This document shows positions 43,011 through 54,984 of a stretch of 64,000 nucleotides of DNA, piece after piece. Position 1 is the stretch's first letter. Each line of letters starts with the position of its first letter. The notes under the pieces are model-generated. The model ran no database searches, was not told the DNA's origin, and worked only from the letters and a program-made list of their open reading frames with translations. Made by a program: the position numbers and the translations under genes. This stretch comes from Dama dama (lineage: Eukaryota; Chordata; Mammalia; Artiodactyla; Cervidae), in NCBI RefSeq assembly GCF_033118175.1, contig NC_083714.1, positions 9,238,001-9,302,000 on the forward strand, in the 5' to 3' direction.

Positions 43011-43104
43011 AAACTCCTAATTTATCCCTCCCCTACCTTTCTCCTCTGGTAACCATAAGTACGTTTTTGAAGTCTGTGAATCGGTTTTGTTTTGAGTTGT
43101 TTGT

Positions 43105-43226
43105 TTATTTTGTTTTGGCCACACTGCGTGGCATACAGGACCTTAGTTCCCAGACTAGGGATCAAACCTGTGCCCCCTGCAGTGGAAGCACAGAGTCCTC
43201 ACCACTAGACCACCAGGGAATTCCCC
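43105..43226 (-). mobile_element. CHR-type tRNA SINE
   Basis: Antisense: tttggccacactgcgtggca, ccagactagggatcaaacc, accactagaccaccaggg. Confidence 0.88.
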
Positions 43227-43509
43227 TCTTTCTGTTCTGAAATAAGTTCATTTGTATCATTTTTTTTAGATTCCACATATTAGTGATATCATATGATATT
43301 TGTCTTTCTGATGTATTTCACTTAGTATGATAATCTATAGATTCATCCATATTTAAACAGTAAGTGCTATTTAAATGTTAGGTGTTATATCTGTCATTAT
43401 TATTATTATTAAAGTTATTAAAACAGACTTTGTGTGTATGTGCCATCAGGAGTTTAAGGGAAGATGTAAGTGGCACCCCACATGTAATAAATAAGTGTTG
43501 AAAGTGAAA

Positions 43510-43683
43510 GTGTTGTGTAGCTCAGTCGTGTCCAACTCTTTGTGACCCCATGGACTGTAGCCCACAGGCTCTCCTGTACATGGGATTTTCCAGGCAAGAA
43601 TACTGGAGTGTGCTGTCATTTCCTTCTCAGGGGATCTTCCCCACTCAGGGTTCGAACTCAGGTCTCCTGCACTGCAGGCAGAT
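43510..43683 (-). mobile_element. Bov-tA SINE, head truncated
   Basis: Antisense copy from agtgttgtgtagctcagtcg to ctcctgcactgcaggcagat; the last ~25 bp of the tRNA-like head are missing. Confidence 0.88.
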
Positions 43684-44367
43684 AGATGTTAGAGAAGCCA
43701 AAAATGCTGAACAGACCTAAAGAATTAAGAAATTCTATCTAAGGGTGTTTTTAGGAGTTTTAATCTTTTACTAAAAACAAATCTCAGTTTCAAGCCATTG
43801 CTTGTAATTTTGGAGCTATTCAAGACACAGTTGCCTAATCTAAGATTGGGAAGATTGACACCTGTGTTTTCCTCTAGTTTTATAATTTAATGTCTTACAT
43901 TTAGGCCTTTGATCAATTTGGAGTTACTTTTTACATACAACATGAAGTGGGAGTCCAACTTCATTCTTTTGCACCATCTGTTGAAAAGGCTATTCTTTCT
44001 TGTTGAGTGGTCTTGGCACCCTTGTTGAAAATCAATTGCTGTAAAAGTCTGAGTTTATTTCTGGACTCTCAGTTCTGTTTCTCTGATCTCTCTGTTTAAC
44101 CTCCCCCAGTACCAGTCTTAATTACTATAGCTTTGGGGTATTTTTTGAAATCATGAATTGTGAGTCTTCCTCTTTTTATTTTCCCAAGATTGCTTTGGTT
44201 GTTCTGGACCCTTTGAATTTTCATGTGATTTTAGGATCATCTTATCAGTTTCTGCAAGATAGCTAGAATTTTGATAGGGATTGCAGTGAATCTGTAGAAA
44301 AATTTATGGAGTATTGCCATATTAAAAATATTAAGTCTTCTGATCAATGGGCACAGGATTCTTTATA

Positions 44368-44412
44368 TTTGGGGTCACAAAGAGTCAGGCATGACTGAGC
44401 GACTTTCCCTTT
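44368..44412 (+). mobile_element. SINE 3'-tip fragment
   Basis: ggggtcacaaagagtcaggc and atgactgagcgacttt are the 3' end of a Bov-tA SINE in sense orientation, about 45 bp, inserted in the old L1. Confidence 0.75.
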
Positions 44413-44457
44413 CATATTTTCATACATATACAAGTCTTGCACATCTTTTGTTAAGTT

Positions 44458-44661
44458 GAAAGTGAAAGTCAGTCATGTCCAACTCTTTGCAACCCCATGG
44501 ATGATACAGTCCATGGACCAGCTGAGCCACCAGGGAAGCTCAAAAATAGTGAAGTGGGTAGCCTATCCCTTCTCCAGCAGATCTTCCCAACCCAGGAATC
44601 AAACTGGGGTCTCTTGCATTGCAGGCAGATTCCTTACCAGCTGAACTACCAGGGAAGCCCC
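44458..44661 (-). mobile_element. Bov-tA SINE with internal rearrangement
   Basis: Antisense SINE, but after gaccagctgagccaccaggg (44516-44535), a head-complement motif normally at the far end, the body resumes with gtgaagtgggtagcctatcc. The head complement appears again at 44639-44659, so the copy is a chimera or contains an internal duplication. Confidence 0.8.
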
Positions 44662-45360
44662 TTTGTTAAATTAGTTCCTAAGTAATTTTTATGCTATTAT
44701 AAATGGAATTGTTTTATTAATTTCCTGTTTGGAGTGTTCATTGTTAGTACAGTTGATTTTTATATGTTGACCTGAAACCTTGCTGATTTTATTAGTTATA
44801 ATTATATTTTTGTGATTCCTTTAGATTTTATTTGTAAAAGATCATGCCACCTATAAATAATTCTTCTTTTCCAACATAGATGTTTTTTATATCTTTTTCG
44901 CCCTGCATTGCCCTGGCTAGAACCTCCAACACAATGTGAAATAGAAGTGGCAAAGATGGAAATCCTTGTCTTGTTTCTGGTTTTATGATGTGTCTAGGTG
45001 TGATTTTCTCTGAGTTTATCTTGGAATTTGTTGAGCTTCACAGATGTATAGATTCATGTTTTTCATCAATTTTGGAGAACTTCAGGCATGTTTTCTTCAA
45101 ATATACTTTCTATCCCTTTCTCTTTCCTTCTGGGACTCATTATGTGTATGTTGGTATGTTCATAGGTCTCTGAAGCTCTGTGAATTTTTCATCACTCTTT
45201 TTTCTTTCTGTTCCTCACTCTGATCAATCTCAATTGACCTGTCTTCAATTTTGATGATTCTTTTTTCTGCCAGCTCAAATCTGCCATTAAATTCCTCCAA
45301 TAAATATTGATTATATATTTCAACTCCAGAATTTCTGTTTGGGTCTTTTTAAAATAATTT

Positions 45361-47427
45361 GCCTCTTTATTGGTATGACCTAAATCAAATCCCTTATGAT
45401 TATACAGTGGAAGTGACAAATGGATTTAAGGGACTAGATCTGATAGAGTGCCTGATGAATGGACAGAGGTTCATGACATTGTACAGGAGACAGGGATCAA
45501 GACCATCCCCAAGAAAAAGAAATACAAGAAAGCAAAATGGCTGTCTGAGGAGGCCTTACAAATAGCTGTGAAAAGAACAGAAGCGAAAAGCAAAGGAGAA
45601 AAGGAAAGATATACCCATTTGAATGCAGAGTTCCAAAGAACAGCAAGGAGAGATAAGAAAGCCTTCCTCAGTGATCAGTGCAAAGAAAGAGAGGAAAACA
45701 ATAGAATAGGAAAGACTAGAGATCTCTTCAAGAAAATTAGAGATACCAACTGGAACATTTCATGCAAAGATGGGCTCAATAAAGGACAGAAATGGTATGG
45801 ACCTCACAGAAGCAGAAGATATTAAGAAGAGGTGGCAAGAATACACAGAAGAACTGTACAAGAAAGATCTTCACGACCCAGATAATCACGATGGTGTGAT
45901 CACTCACCTAGAGCCAGACATCCTGGAATGTGAAGTCAAGTGGGCCTTAGGAAGCATCACTATGAACAAAGCTAGTGGAGGTGATGGAATTCCAGTTGAG
46001 CTATTTCAAATCCTAAAAGATGGTGCTATGAAAGTGCTGCTCTCAATATGCCAGCAAATTGGGAAAATTCAGCAGTGGCCACAGAACTGGAAAAAGTCAG
46101 TTTTCATTCCAAACCCGAAGAAAGGCAATGCCAAAGAATGTTGAAACTACTGCACAGTTGCGCTCATCTCACACACTAGTAAAATAATGCTCAAAATTCT
46201 CCAAGACAGGCTTCAACAATATGTGAACCGTGAACTTCCAGATGTTCAAGCTGGTTTTAGAAAAGGCAGAGGAACCAGAGATCAAATTGCCAACATCTGC
46301 TGGATCATCGAAAAAGCAAGAGAGTTCCAGAAAAACATCTATTTCTGATTTATTGACTATGCCAAAGCTTTTGACTGTGTGGATCACAAAAAACTGTGGA
46401 AAATTCTGAAAGAGATGGGCATACCAGACCACCTGACCTGCCTCTTGAGAAACCTGTATGCAGGTCAGGAAGCAACAGTTAGAACTGGACATGGAACAAC
46501 AGCCTGGTTCCAAATAGGAAAAGGAGTATGTCAAGGCTGTATATTGTCACCCTGATTATTTAACTTATATGCAGAGTACATTATGAGAAACGCTGGGCTG
46601 GAGGAGGCACAAGCCGGAATCAAGATAGCTGGGAGAAATATCAATAACCTCAGATATGCAGATGACACCACCCTTATGGCAGAAAGTGAAGAGGAACTAA
46701 AAAGCCTCTTGATGAAAGTGAAAGAGGAGAGTGAAAAAGTTGGCTTAAAGCTCAACATTCAGAAAACTAAGATCATGGCATCTGGTCCCATTACTTCATG
46801 GGAAATAGATGGGGAAACAGTGTCAGACTTTATTTTGGGGGGCTCCAAAATCACTGCAGATAGTAACTGCAGCCATGAAGTTGAAAGATGCTTGTTCCTT
46901 GGAAGAAAAGCTATGGTCATTCTAGACAGGATATTAAAAAGTAGAGACATTACTTTGCCAACAAAGATCTGTCTAGTCAAAGCTATGGTTTTTCCAGTAA
47001 TCACATATGGATGTGAGTTGGACTATAAAGAAAGCTGAGCACCGAAGAATTGATGCTTTTGAACTGTGGTGTTGGAGAAGACTCTTGAGAGTCCCTTGGA
47101 CTGCAAAGATATCCAACCAGTCTATCCCAAAGGAAATCAGTCCTGAATATTCATTGGAATGACTGATGCTAAAGCTGAAACTCCAATACTTTGGCCACCT
47201 GATGCAAAGAACTGATTCATTCGAAAAGACCCTGATGCTGGGAAAGATTGAAGGCAGGAGGACAAGGGGTCGGACAGAGGATGAGATGGTTGGATGGCAT
47301 TACTGACTTGATGGACATGAGTTTGAGTAAGCTCCAGGAGTTGGTGATGGACAAGGAAGCCTGGTGTGCTGCAGTCCAAGGGGTCACAAGGAGTCAGATA
47401 TGACTGAGCACCTGAACTGAACTGAAT
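45361..47427 (+). mobile_element. BovB LINE, the longest sense copy (linker, RT and 3' tail)
   Basis: Starts near 45372 (tatgacctaaatcaaatccc) and ends in the BovB tail (cacctgaactgaactgaa). Frames 45448-45825 and 45770-46144 cover the linker; 46583-47038 covers the RT palm with YADD at 46655-46666. TGA at about 46347 and other stops break the ORF. The endonuclease is missing, so it cannot move on its own. Confidence 0.95.
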
Positions 47428-47616
47428 TCTGTAAATTCTGTTTTTCCTTTTGTGTGTGGCCACTGAAGTCTTGCCCAGGTACATCACTAAGCTTGTAGCT
47501 TAGCTGTCAGCTAAAAATTGGTGGAAGTTTTTCTACAGTGTCTTGAACCAATAACCCTCCCACTTACTACAGACCAGCTCTGCGTGTATTGTGGTACACT
47601 CTTAGTGCTCTGGTAA

Positions 47617-47836
47617 AGTGAAAGTGAAAGTGTTAATTACTCAGTCATGTCTGACTCTTTGCGACCCTGTGGACTATAGTCCACTAGGCTTCTCTATCCA
47701 TGGGACTCTCTAGGCAAGAGTACTGGAGTGGGTTGCTATTCCCTTCTCCAGGGGATCGTCCAACCCAGGGATTAAACACAAGTATCCTTCTTTGCAGGCA
47801 GATTCTTTACCATCTGAGCCACCAGGGAATCCCCCC
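47617..47836 (-). mobile_element. Bov-tA SINE with target-site duplication
   Basis: Antisense copy flanked by agtgctctggtaa (47604-47616) and agtgctctcgtaa (47837-47849), 13 bp with one mismatch. Confidence 0.93.
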
Positions 47837-48071
47837 AGTGCTCTCGTAAGCAGTTCACAATTCTGTCTTAGCTTTCACTTCTTGTTTTCACAGACTCAAG
47901 TTTAGCCAGAGGTGAGAGATGGGAGCCTTCTATGTCTTTCTTGGGCAGGTACACAGCCCTTGACATGTGTGACTTTTAGATCCTTAAGAATGTATTGTGG
48001 CTTTTCAAAGACCTTTTTGGATATCTCATTCCCCAAATCTTAAGTTTTTTGATCAGTCTCTTATTTTCCCA

Positions 48072-48283
48072 CCAGGTGGTGCTAGTGAAAAGAACATGCC
48101 TGCTAATGCAGCAGGCATAAGAGACGTGGGTTCAATCCCTGGGTCAGGAAGATTCCCTGGAGGGAGGGCATGGCAGCCCACTCCAGTGTTCTTGCCTGGA
48201 TAATCCCCTGGACAGAGTAGCCTGGTGGGCTATGATCCATAGTGTTGCAGAGTCTAACACAAGTGAAGTGACTTAGCACATTT
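48072..48283 (+). mobile_element. Bov-tA SINE
   Basis: Sense copy from accaggtggtgctagtgaaaa to gagtctaacacaagtgaagtg. Confidence 0.88.
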
Positions 48284-48489
48284 ATCCCAATAGGTATCAT
48301 GGTTTAGGCAGCTGTGAGGTTAAACAATTGCCACTGAAACTGTTTGGCAAATGCCGCCGTAGATGGAGCTTTTCACACTATCTCACGTCCTGCTGAGTCA
48401 TGTTAAATAACTGCAAGTCATGGGAAGGAGGCTTTTTCATTGGGAGCTGACAGATCAAATAGTGATAGTGCTCTGAGGATGGGAGTTTT

Positions 48490-48712
48490 TCAGGTTGTTT
48501 TGAGACAGTAAAGCATCTGCCTGCAATGCAGGAGACCTAGGTTCAATCCCTGGGTCGGGAAGATCCCCTAGAGAAGGAAATGGCAAACCACTTAAGTATT
48601 CTTGCCTGGAAAATCCCATGGGTGGAGGAGCCTGGTAGGTTACAGTCCTTGGGGTCGCAAAGAGTCTGACATGACTAAGCGACTTCACTTCACTTCACTT
48701 CACTCACTCTGC
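48490..48712 (+). mobile_element. Bov-tA SINE with (cttca)n tail
   Basis: Sense copy ending in gactaagcgacttcacttcac, with about four more cttca repeats; the same tail type is seen at 60.47 kb. Confidence 0.9.
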
Positions 48713-48876
48713 CCCCACCAGTGACTGTTAGGCTACTGGCTTTCATGGCCTTTTACCATGGGTGTGAGACTGCTGATTTTCAAGACTACCACTGATCAAG
48801 AGAGAGGGGGATTGAAATAGGGCAAGTTAAAAGGCCTCAAAGATCAGTGTTCTTAACAAGACTCAGTAGTTTTCTT

Positions 48877-48992
48877 TCTTTCTTTCTTTTAGCCTCACCT
48901 CACAGCTTGAGGGATCTTAGTTCCCTGACCAGGGCTTGAACCAGCACGCTCAGCAGTGAAAGCACAGACTCTTAACCACCAGAATTCCCCAG
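48877..48992 (-). mobile_element. CHR-type tRNA SINE with perfect 16-bp target duplication
   Basis: Flanked by actcagtagttttctt at 48861-48876 and 48993-49008 without a mismatch. The tail is (TTTC)n on this strand; the body runs agcctcacctcacagcttgag to aaccaccagaattcccc. Confidence 0.93.
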
Positions 48993-49209
48993 ACTCAGTA
49001 GTTTTCTTGAATAAATGCTCCTCAGATTGGTGTCTGCAAACTTTTGAATCATTTCCAGAATTCTAAAAACGTTGATTTTAACACGTTTTGCAAGTGTTCT
49101 CATTGCTGTTTTGCAAAAGTAGATTTCCAGAGGTTCCTACCATGCCATTCTGAAAGCTCCTCCTCATAGATTTTTATTCTCTTTAGGGTACAATCAGATC
49201 TCCATCTAA

Positions 49210-49432
49210 GGAAGTGTTAGTCACTCAGTCATGTCTGACTCTTTGTGACCCCATGGACTGTAGCCCACCAGGCTCCTCTGTCCATGGGATTTCCCAGGCA
49301 AGAATTCTGGAGTGGGTTAGCATTTCTTTCTCCAAGGGATCTTCCTGACCCAGGGATCGGACCCAGGGATTGAACCTGGGTCTCCTACATTGCAGGCATA
49401 TTCTTTACCATCTGAGCCACCAGGAAAGCCCT
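49210..49432 (-). mobile_element. Bov-tA SINE with target-site duplication
   Basis: Antisense copy flanked by atctccatctaa (49198-49209) and atctctatctaa (49433-49444). A short internal duplication (cagggatcggacccagggat) lies near 49350-49375. Confidence 0.93.
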
Positions 49433-49444
49433 ATCTCTATCTAA

Positions 49445-50120
49445 AACAACAATCTTATGTGAATGTTTGTGTCAGAACTTCTTAGCAGTAGACAAGATTT
49501 GGACAAACAATGACAATGCTGAAGATGGCCTCTTCCTGTGTCTTGAGAACTCAAAGTCTGTTCTGGACTGAGGCTGGGCTGTGATCATGAGCAGACCAGT
49601 GGGTGAAAACTATGGGTAGCCAGAGGAGCTAATGTTGTCTTTTCTCCAACATGTCTTTTCTAAGTCGTTTCATTCTATGCTCATAGGCACCTAAAAACTT
49701 GGAGGTATATTTGAGCCAAACTTCTCCACAGGTGGGCCACCAATTCCTCTTTACTGTTCTCCATATTCTCCAGAAAGTTTATTGGACATGGACCATTCCT
49801 TTAGAAGGAATTTGGGAGAGAATGATGTTAAAGGAGGGGAAACAATTGCTTATTGAATGAACCAGTGAGTAGTGGTCTGGAGAAATCAGGGAAGGCTTCC
49901 TGCAGGAGGCATGGGTTTGATCTTATCCTGCAAGAATTGGTGCATGTTGGTTAGTTGAAAAAAATGTGTGGTGAGTAGGAAAGCAGTTAAATTTAATGTA
50001 ACCAACTGAAATATCTAATTAATTCCCCTCACTGAGCCACTGTAGGAATATACCTCAGGCTTGTCCCTGGGGGAAAGCCAGAGACTAGGAAATAATAAAA
50101 AAAAAAAAAATAAGGAGGGA
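49445..50120. other. No gene seen
   Basis: Unique-looking DNA; the longest frames are under 60 codons. An A-run occurs at 50095-50110. Confidence 0.5.
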
Positions 50121-50124
50121 GGCA

Positions 50125-50360
50125 GTATGTCCTAGTGGTTAGGAATTCAGCTACTGATGTTAGACTGCTTAAGTTCAAGTCCCAGGATTTCTGCTTATCT
50201 GCTTATTAGCTATGTGATCCTGAACAATTTAATCTGTCTGGCCCTATTATCTTTATCTGTGACATAGGAATACCTTCCTGCCTCACAGGTTTGGTGAGAA
50301 GATTAAATGGGATAATGCATCAATAATGCAAAATACAGTGCCTTGTGCAAAGCAACTGCT
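50125..50360 (+). mobile_element. MIR SINE
   Basis: cctagtggttaggaattcagc head, gattagctatgtgatcctgaac core and ggtgagaagattaaatggg 3' part, sense orientation. Confidence 0.85.
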
Positions 50361-50384
50361 CAGCAAAGGGCAGCAATATATTTT

Positions 50385-50640
50385 TTCTTACAGTTTTGAG
50401 ATATAATTGCAATAAAGTTTAAGGTATACAGTATGATATGATTTATGTATATCATGAAGTGATTATCACAATGTTTAGTGAACATTCATCATCTCATATA
50501 GGTACAGAATTAAATAAAAAAAATTTTCCTTGTGATGAGAATACTTAGGATTTACTCTCAACAACTTTCATATGTAACATACAGCAGTATTAATTGTATT
50601 CATCATGTTGTACATATATCCCTAAGGCAGGCAGATTTTT
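50385..50640 (-). mobile_element. Old L1 3' UTR, antisense
   Basis: gagatataattgcaataaag and gtgaacattcatcatctcat are typical of the antisense 3' UTR of old mammalian L1 families. Confidence 0.65.
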
Positions 50641-50862
50641 AAAAGGATTTATTTGGCTGCACTCGGTCTTATTAATAGTTGCAGCACTCAAGATCTTCAG
50701 TCTTTATTGTGGCATGAAGGATTTTTTGATTGTAGCATGCGGGAGCTTTAGTTTCGGAATGAGAACTCTCAGTTGTGGCATGTGGAATCTAGTTGCCTGA
50801 CTAGGGATCAAACCCCTGCATTGGGAGCATGGAGTCAGCCACTGGACCACCAGAGAAGTCCC
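50641..50862 (-). mobile_element. CHR-type tRNA SINE with target-site duplication
   Basis: Antisense copy flanked by cagattttt at 50632-50640 and 50863-50871. Confidence 0.88.
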
Positions 50863-50871
50863 CAGATTTTT

Positions 50872-51327
50872 CATCTGAGTCCAGCCACAAATCCAGATAC
50901 CAAATGCACAAATCTGGAAACCATGTAGGTAGTTTCAGAAGTGAAATTTTTTTTAAATGCTTCCTGCAATTCCTTTGTTTATTTCTGTTCAGTTCATCTT
51001 TAGAATTTGGTAGCATATTATTGAAAATGCCAGCATGTTTCCATTACATTAAGAAGAATTATATTTTTTGTTTATGTTTGAGAGACAGAACATTAAACAG
51101 AAAACACTCGCTTTGGGGGCAGAGAGTGGAAGGCTGCAATAAAGGCAGGAATCCCAGAGAGACCCCCTAGGAACTAGATGAGATTCAGAGTGATAGAATC
51201 AAGTTCTGGATCTGTTTAATTTCTTAGGAGTAGATTCTACTACCTGAGCTTTTCTAACTCCTTGGGTTTCAAAGGTCCAAGTTTTTTATTTATTTGATCA
51301 TCAAGCAGGCATTGGGGAGGGTGGAGG
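50872..51327. other. No gene seen
   Basis: Contains a 113-codon plus frame (50829-51170) that begins inside the SINE and has no recognisable product. Confidence 0.5.
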
Positions 51328-51336
51328 CCCAGTAGT

Positions 51337-51467
51337 ATTTTGGGGGGCTTTGGGGGGCTTTTTTGGCCACACTGTGTGGCATGCAATATCTTAGTTCTCC
51401 AACCAGGGATTGAACCTGTGCTCCCTGCAGTACAGTTCAGAGTCCTAACCACTGGACCATCAAGAAT
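51337..51467 (-). mobile_element. CHR-type tRNA SINE with target-site duplication
   Basis: Antisense; flanked by cccagtagt at 51328-51336 and 51468-51476. The tail side contains a duplicated tttggggggctttggggggc. Confidence 0.85.
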
Positions 51468-51487
51468 CCCCAGTAGTTATTTTTAAA

Positions 51488-51832
51488 ATTTTATTTGTTT
51501 ATTTATTTATTTTTGGCTATGCTGAATCTTCATTGCTGTTCAGGCTTTCTCTTGTGGCGAGTGGGGGCTACTCTGGTTGTGGTGCACTGGCTTCTCATTG
51601 TGGTGGCTTCTCTTCATGCAGAACACAGGCCCTAGAGTGCTCTGCCTTCAGTAGTTGCAGCACTCGGGCTCACTAGTTGCAGCTCGTGGGCTCTAGAGCA
51701 CAGGCTCAATAGTTGTGGCACACAGGCTTAGTTGCTCCATGGCATGTGGGATCTTCTCAACCCAGGGATGGAATTCATGTCTTCTGCATTGGCAGATGGA
51801 TTTTTTACCACTGAGCCACCAGGGCAGCCCTC
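51488..51832 (-). mobile_element. Long tRNA-derived SINE
   Basis: About 345 bp from tatttgtttatttatttattt to gagccaccagggcagccc, with repeated internal segments (ctagagtgctctgccttcag, ggctctagagcacaggctc). It is related to the copy at 52095-52415. Confidence 0.8.
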
Positions 51833-51854
51833 CAGTCATATTTTTCTTTAACTA

Positions 51855-52065
51855 AAGCATGGGCTCTGGCCCCAGGTCAGGCTTGAATCTGAGCCCCTAA
51901 CATTTCCTAGCTCTGTGACCTTGGGCAATTTACCTAACCTTTCTGTGCCTCCGTGGGATAATATCTGTCTCATAGAATTACTATAAGAGTTAGATGTGTA
52001 TATAGGGGACTTAGCTAAGTTCCTGGCATATAGTAAATGTTCAACAAATGTTAAACAAAGCTAAT
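51855..52065 (+). mobile_element. MIR SINE
   Basis: ctaaagcatgggctctggcc, gctctgtgaccttgggcaat and cctggcatatagtaaatgtt in sense order. Confidence 0.85.
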
Positions 52066-52094
52066 TTTATAGTGGGTGGAAAGGTGAGTATTTT

Positions 52095-52415
52095 TAAATT
52101 TATTTATTTATTTACTTTTGGTTGCACTGGGTCTTTGTTGCTGCATACGGGTTTTCTCTAGTTTTGGAGTGCAGAGCCTACTCTTCATTTTGGTGCATGG
52201 ACTTCTCACTGCAGTGGCTTTTCTTGTCGCAGAGCATGGGCTCTAGGGCGCAAAGACTTCAGTAGTTGTGGCTCCACAGCTCTAGAGCACAGTCTCAATA
52301 ATTGTAGTGTGGGGGCTTAGTTGCCCCATGGTACGTGGGATCTTCCTGATCAGAGATCGAACCAGTGTCCTCTGTGTTTCAAGGCAGATTCTTAACCACT
52401 GGACCACCAGGGAAG
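52095..52415 (-). mobile_element. Long tRNA-derived SINE, second copy
   Basis: tttacttttggttgcactgg through gtgggatcttcctgatcagag to actggaccaccagggaag; same family as 51488-51832. Confidence 0.8.
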
Positions 52416-52918
52416 ACTGGAAGGTAAGTTTTTTTAATTCTGTGTTTACACATATAACTGTTTAAATACTGAATTAGTTTTGTTCACTTTTGTGTCTCCC
52501 ATGCCTTAAACAAATTTGTTGGGTGAATGAATGCCCACTGGTAAACGATCCTAATACAGCGAGAAGTGCTGTAACAGAGATTGAATACAAGGCACTTTTC
52601 AGTACATGAGGGATAGGGTATGTTATGCTTAACTCTGAGCAGTTCAGGGAACATTTGGTTGAGAAGAGCTGTTCCCTTCTAGAATTTTCCGTGCAGTCAG
52701 ATCTATGAGAGTCAACTGCATCCTGGAACTAGGTAAAGCTATGCTATGGAGCCACCAGGTGGCACTACTACAGAGGGATTCAACCAGCAGAGGAGCCCTT
52801 TCCAGCCAAGAGTTCATGTTTCTGTCTGACGCAGTTTTTCCCTCCTCTCCACATCAAGCTATGACTTCTTCCCTCTTGTTCTGCTGGTTTTGGAGCACTG
52901 CCGTTCCTACCCAAGGCT

Positions 52919-53032
52919 CAGTTCAGTTCAGTCACTCAGTCATGTCCGATTGTTTGTGACCACATAGACTGAAGCGCACCAGACTCCCCTGTCCATCACC
53001 AACTCCTGGAGCTTGCTCAAACTCATGTCCAA
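52919..53032 (-). mobile_element. BovB 3'-end insertion, 114 bp, with target-site duplication
   Basis: Antisense BovB tail from cagttcagttcagtcactc to cttgctcaaactcatgtcca. It is flanked by acccaaggct at 52909-52918 and 53033-53042. Confidence 0.93.
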
Positions 53033-53042
53033 ACCCAAGGCT

Positions 53043-54984
53043 ACTTGAGAGCCATCTGATGCTTAAGCTACTCTGTCTTTATCAGGCAACAGGAGAGAGA
53101 GAGACAATGCTGAGTATATTTCCAGTTCTTTGCGTTCTGGACTTCTGACTCCCACACCACTGCCTTGTTTCTCCTGTTCTGCCCTGGATGAAACTAAAAG
53201 AGTAAGGGGAGAAGCAAAACTACCCTTTTTTGAAACAGCAGGCACTATATCAGAAATGGTATATAGTCACATTGTTGAATGGCAACAGAACCCTGAGAGA
53301 TTATTTTGTCATTTATTTTGCTTCAGCAGTTATTAACATAGGCACTGCCAGTCTTATTTCTGTGATACCCCCCACCCAACACCACTGAATTATTTTCAGG
53401 CAAATCACAGATAATTTTTCATTGCATAATTTCATTTTTAAATGCTTTCTTACATTTCTCTAAAAAAATAAGGGCATTTAAACATCACAGTATCATTATA
53501 GCACTTTTAAAACCCCCAAGAAATAATACCCTAATATTATCAAATATATACCTACTGTTCAAATTTACCTAGATGTCTCATTTTAAAAACTGCATTTGGT
53601 TAATTCAAATCAGGATTCCAACAGAGTTCATACATTTAATTCATTTGATATGTGAGCTATGAGCCATTTTACATAGAGGGAAACTGAGGATCAAGAGATA
53701 ATCTGTTGAGTATTCAAAAACAATTCTCTATTGAATCAGACCTGATACCAGTTGTTGGGCATGCAAAGATAAGAAAGACACAAGTCTCTGCTTCAAGGAA
53801 CTCAGTCTTATGCTTCTATGATGCTCTGTGAATATATCTATCACAAGACTTAGTGTGTTATTAGTATGTGTTTTTTTCTCTCATACCAGATAAGTGGCAG
53901 AAGGCAGGGACCGGTTTGTAGTCAACATTGTATTCTTAAAACCAAGCATAGTCCCTGGTACATAGTAGGTGTTTAACAACTATGGGGAAAGGAATAATTT
54001 TGTCAGAGTGGGCAGGGGGAACCAGTGAAGAGTTTCAAGCAGGGCAGCAGCATGTTAAGACTATCACTGTAGTTTGGTGGCACATGTCATTATTTGGATT
54101 GAAGGCATGAGAGACTGGAGGCAGAGAAGGGACTTTTGCTGGAGAGCCAGACTAAAGCAATGGTGGTGAGTATGGAGATGAGAAGACAGACTGGAGAGTT
54201 ACTGGGGATGTGAGTTTGGTGGTATTTGGTAATTTGTTAAATGTAGAGAATGAGTGTTTCTGGCTTTGATGATGGTGGTGCCACAAATAGATTCAGACCA
54301 AAGAGGAGAAGCAAGTTTGGGGTGGAAGATGAGTTCCATTTTGGAGATGCTAAGTTGTGTCTGTGTGATCTTCAGGAGAATGTGTGAGACCAGAGCCCAG
54401 GTCGGAGGTCAGGAAAGAAGATCAGGGGAACACAGCATGAAGGTAGAGCTTGAAAGCCTGATGGTGGATGCCCTCACTGGTGAGAAGACATGCAGGGAGT
54501 GGACTCAGGAGGGAACTCTGACACTTACCAAGGGAGTGGAGAATGAGAAGCCCATGAGAAGGATGAAAAAGGAACAGCCAGGGAGATTGGAAGAAAATCA
54601 GGAGAGTGTGTGGTGCCACAGGAGCCAAAAGAGGAAAAAGTTCAGGAGAAAGGGAGTGGAAGTGGTTGACACTCTTGAGGTAGCTAAAGAGGTGGTGACA
54701 GAAGACAGCTCAGTGCTGTGGCCAGAGTATGGTCAGTCGTGAAGGAGTGGCAGGTGGTGGGCATCAAAAGGCCAGTTGGTCCCTCATCCCAAAGGGCCTT
54801 GGTCACCCACCTATAGAGTTAAGCCTTCATTCTGTAGATAATGGAGAGTCATCGAGAAGTTTCAAAAAGGAGTGACCTGGTCAGATTGGAGTGTTCCAGA
54901 AAGATCAGGCTGAGGCAGGATGCTGCAGAGGATGTTGTGGAGGAATAGGATCTTTAGCAGGTAAAATTGGCAGGCACTGAAAAT
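53043..54984. other. No gene seen; L2-like piece and a GA-rich unidentified repeat
   Basis: Bases 53830-53990 look like an L2 3' end (gcagaaggcagggaccgg, gtccctggtacatagtagg). Bases 54000-54900 are a GA-rich sequence of the kind found in ancient repeats; its 162-codon frame 54254-54742 has no domain, no signal peptide and low-complexity Glu/Lys/Arg composition. Confidence 0.45.

Larger units (their letters stand above)
43740..45360 (-). mobile_element. Old L1 LINE, antisense, interrupted by SINE pieces
   Basis: Text such as caacatgaagtgggagtccaa, gccattgcttgtaattttgg and ccttgtcttgtttctggttt is antisense L1. It continues to about 45360, where BovB begins. Two SINE pieces lie inside. Frames are completely broken. 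Confidence 0.75.

Noticed and set aside
54254..54742. 162-codon plus-strand frame rich in Glu, Lys and Arg
   Set aside because: It lies in GA-rich sequence resembling an ancient repeat; there is no domain and no exon boundary.
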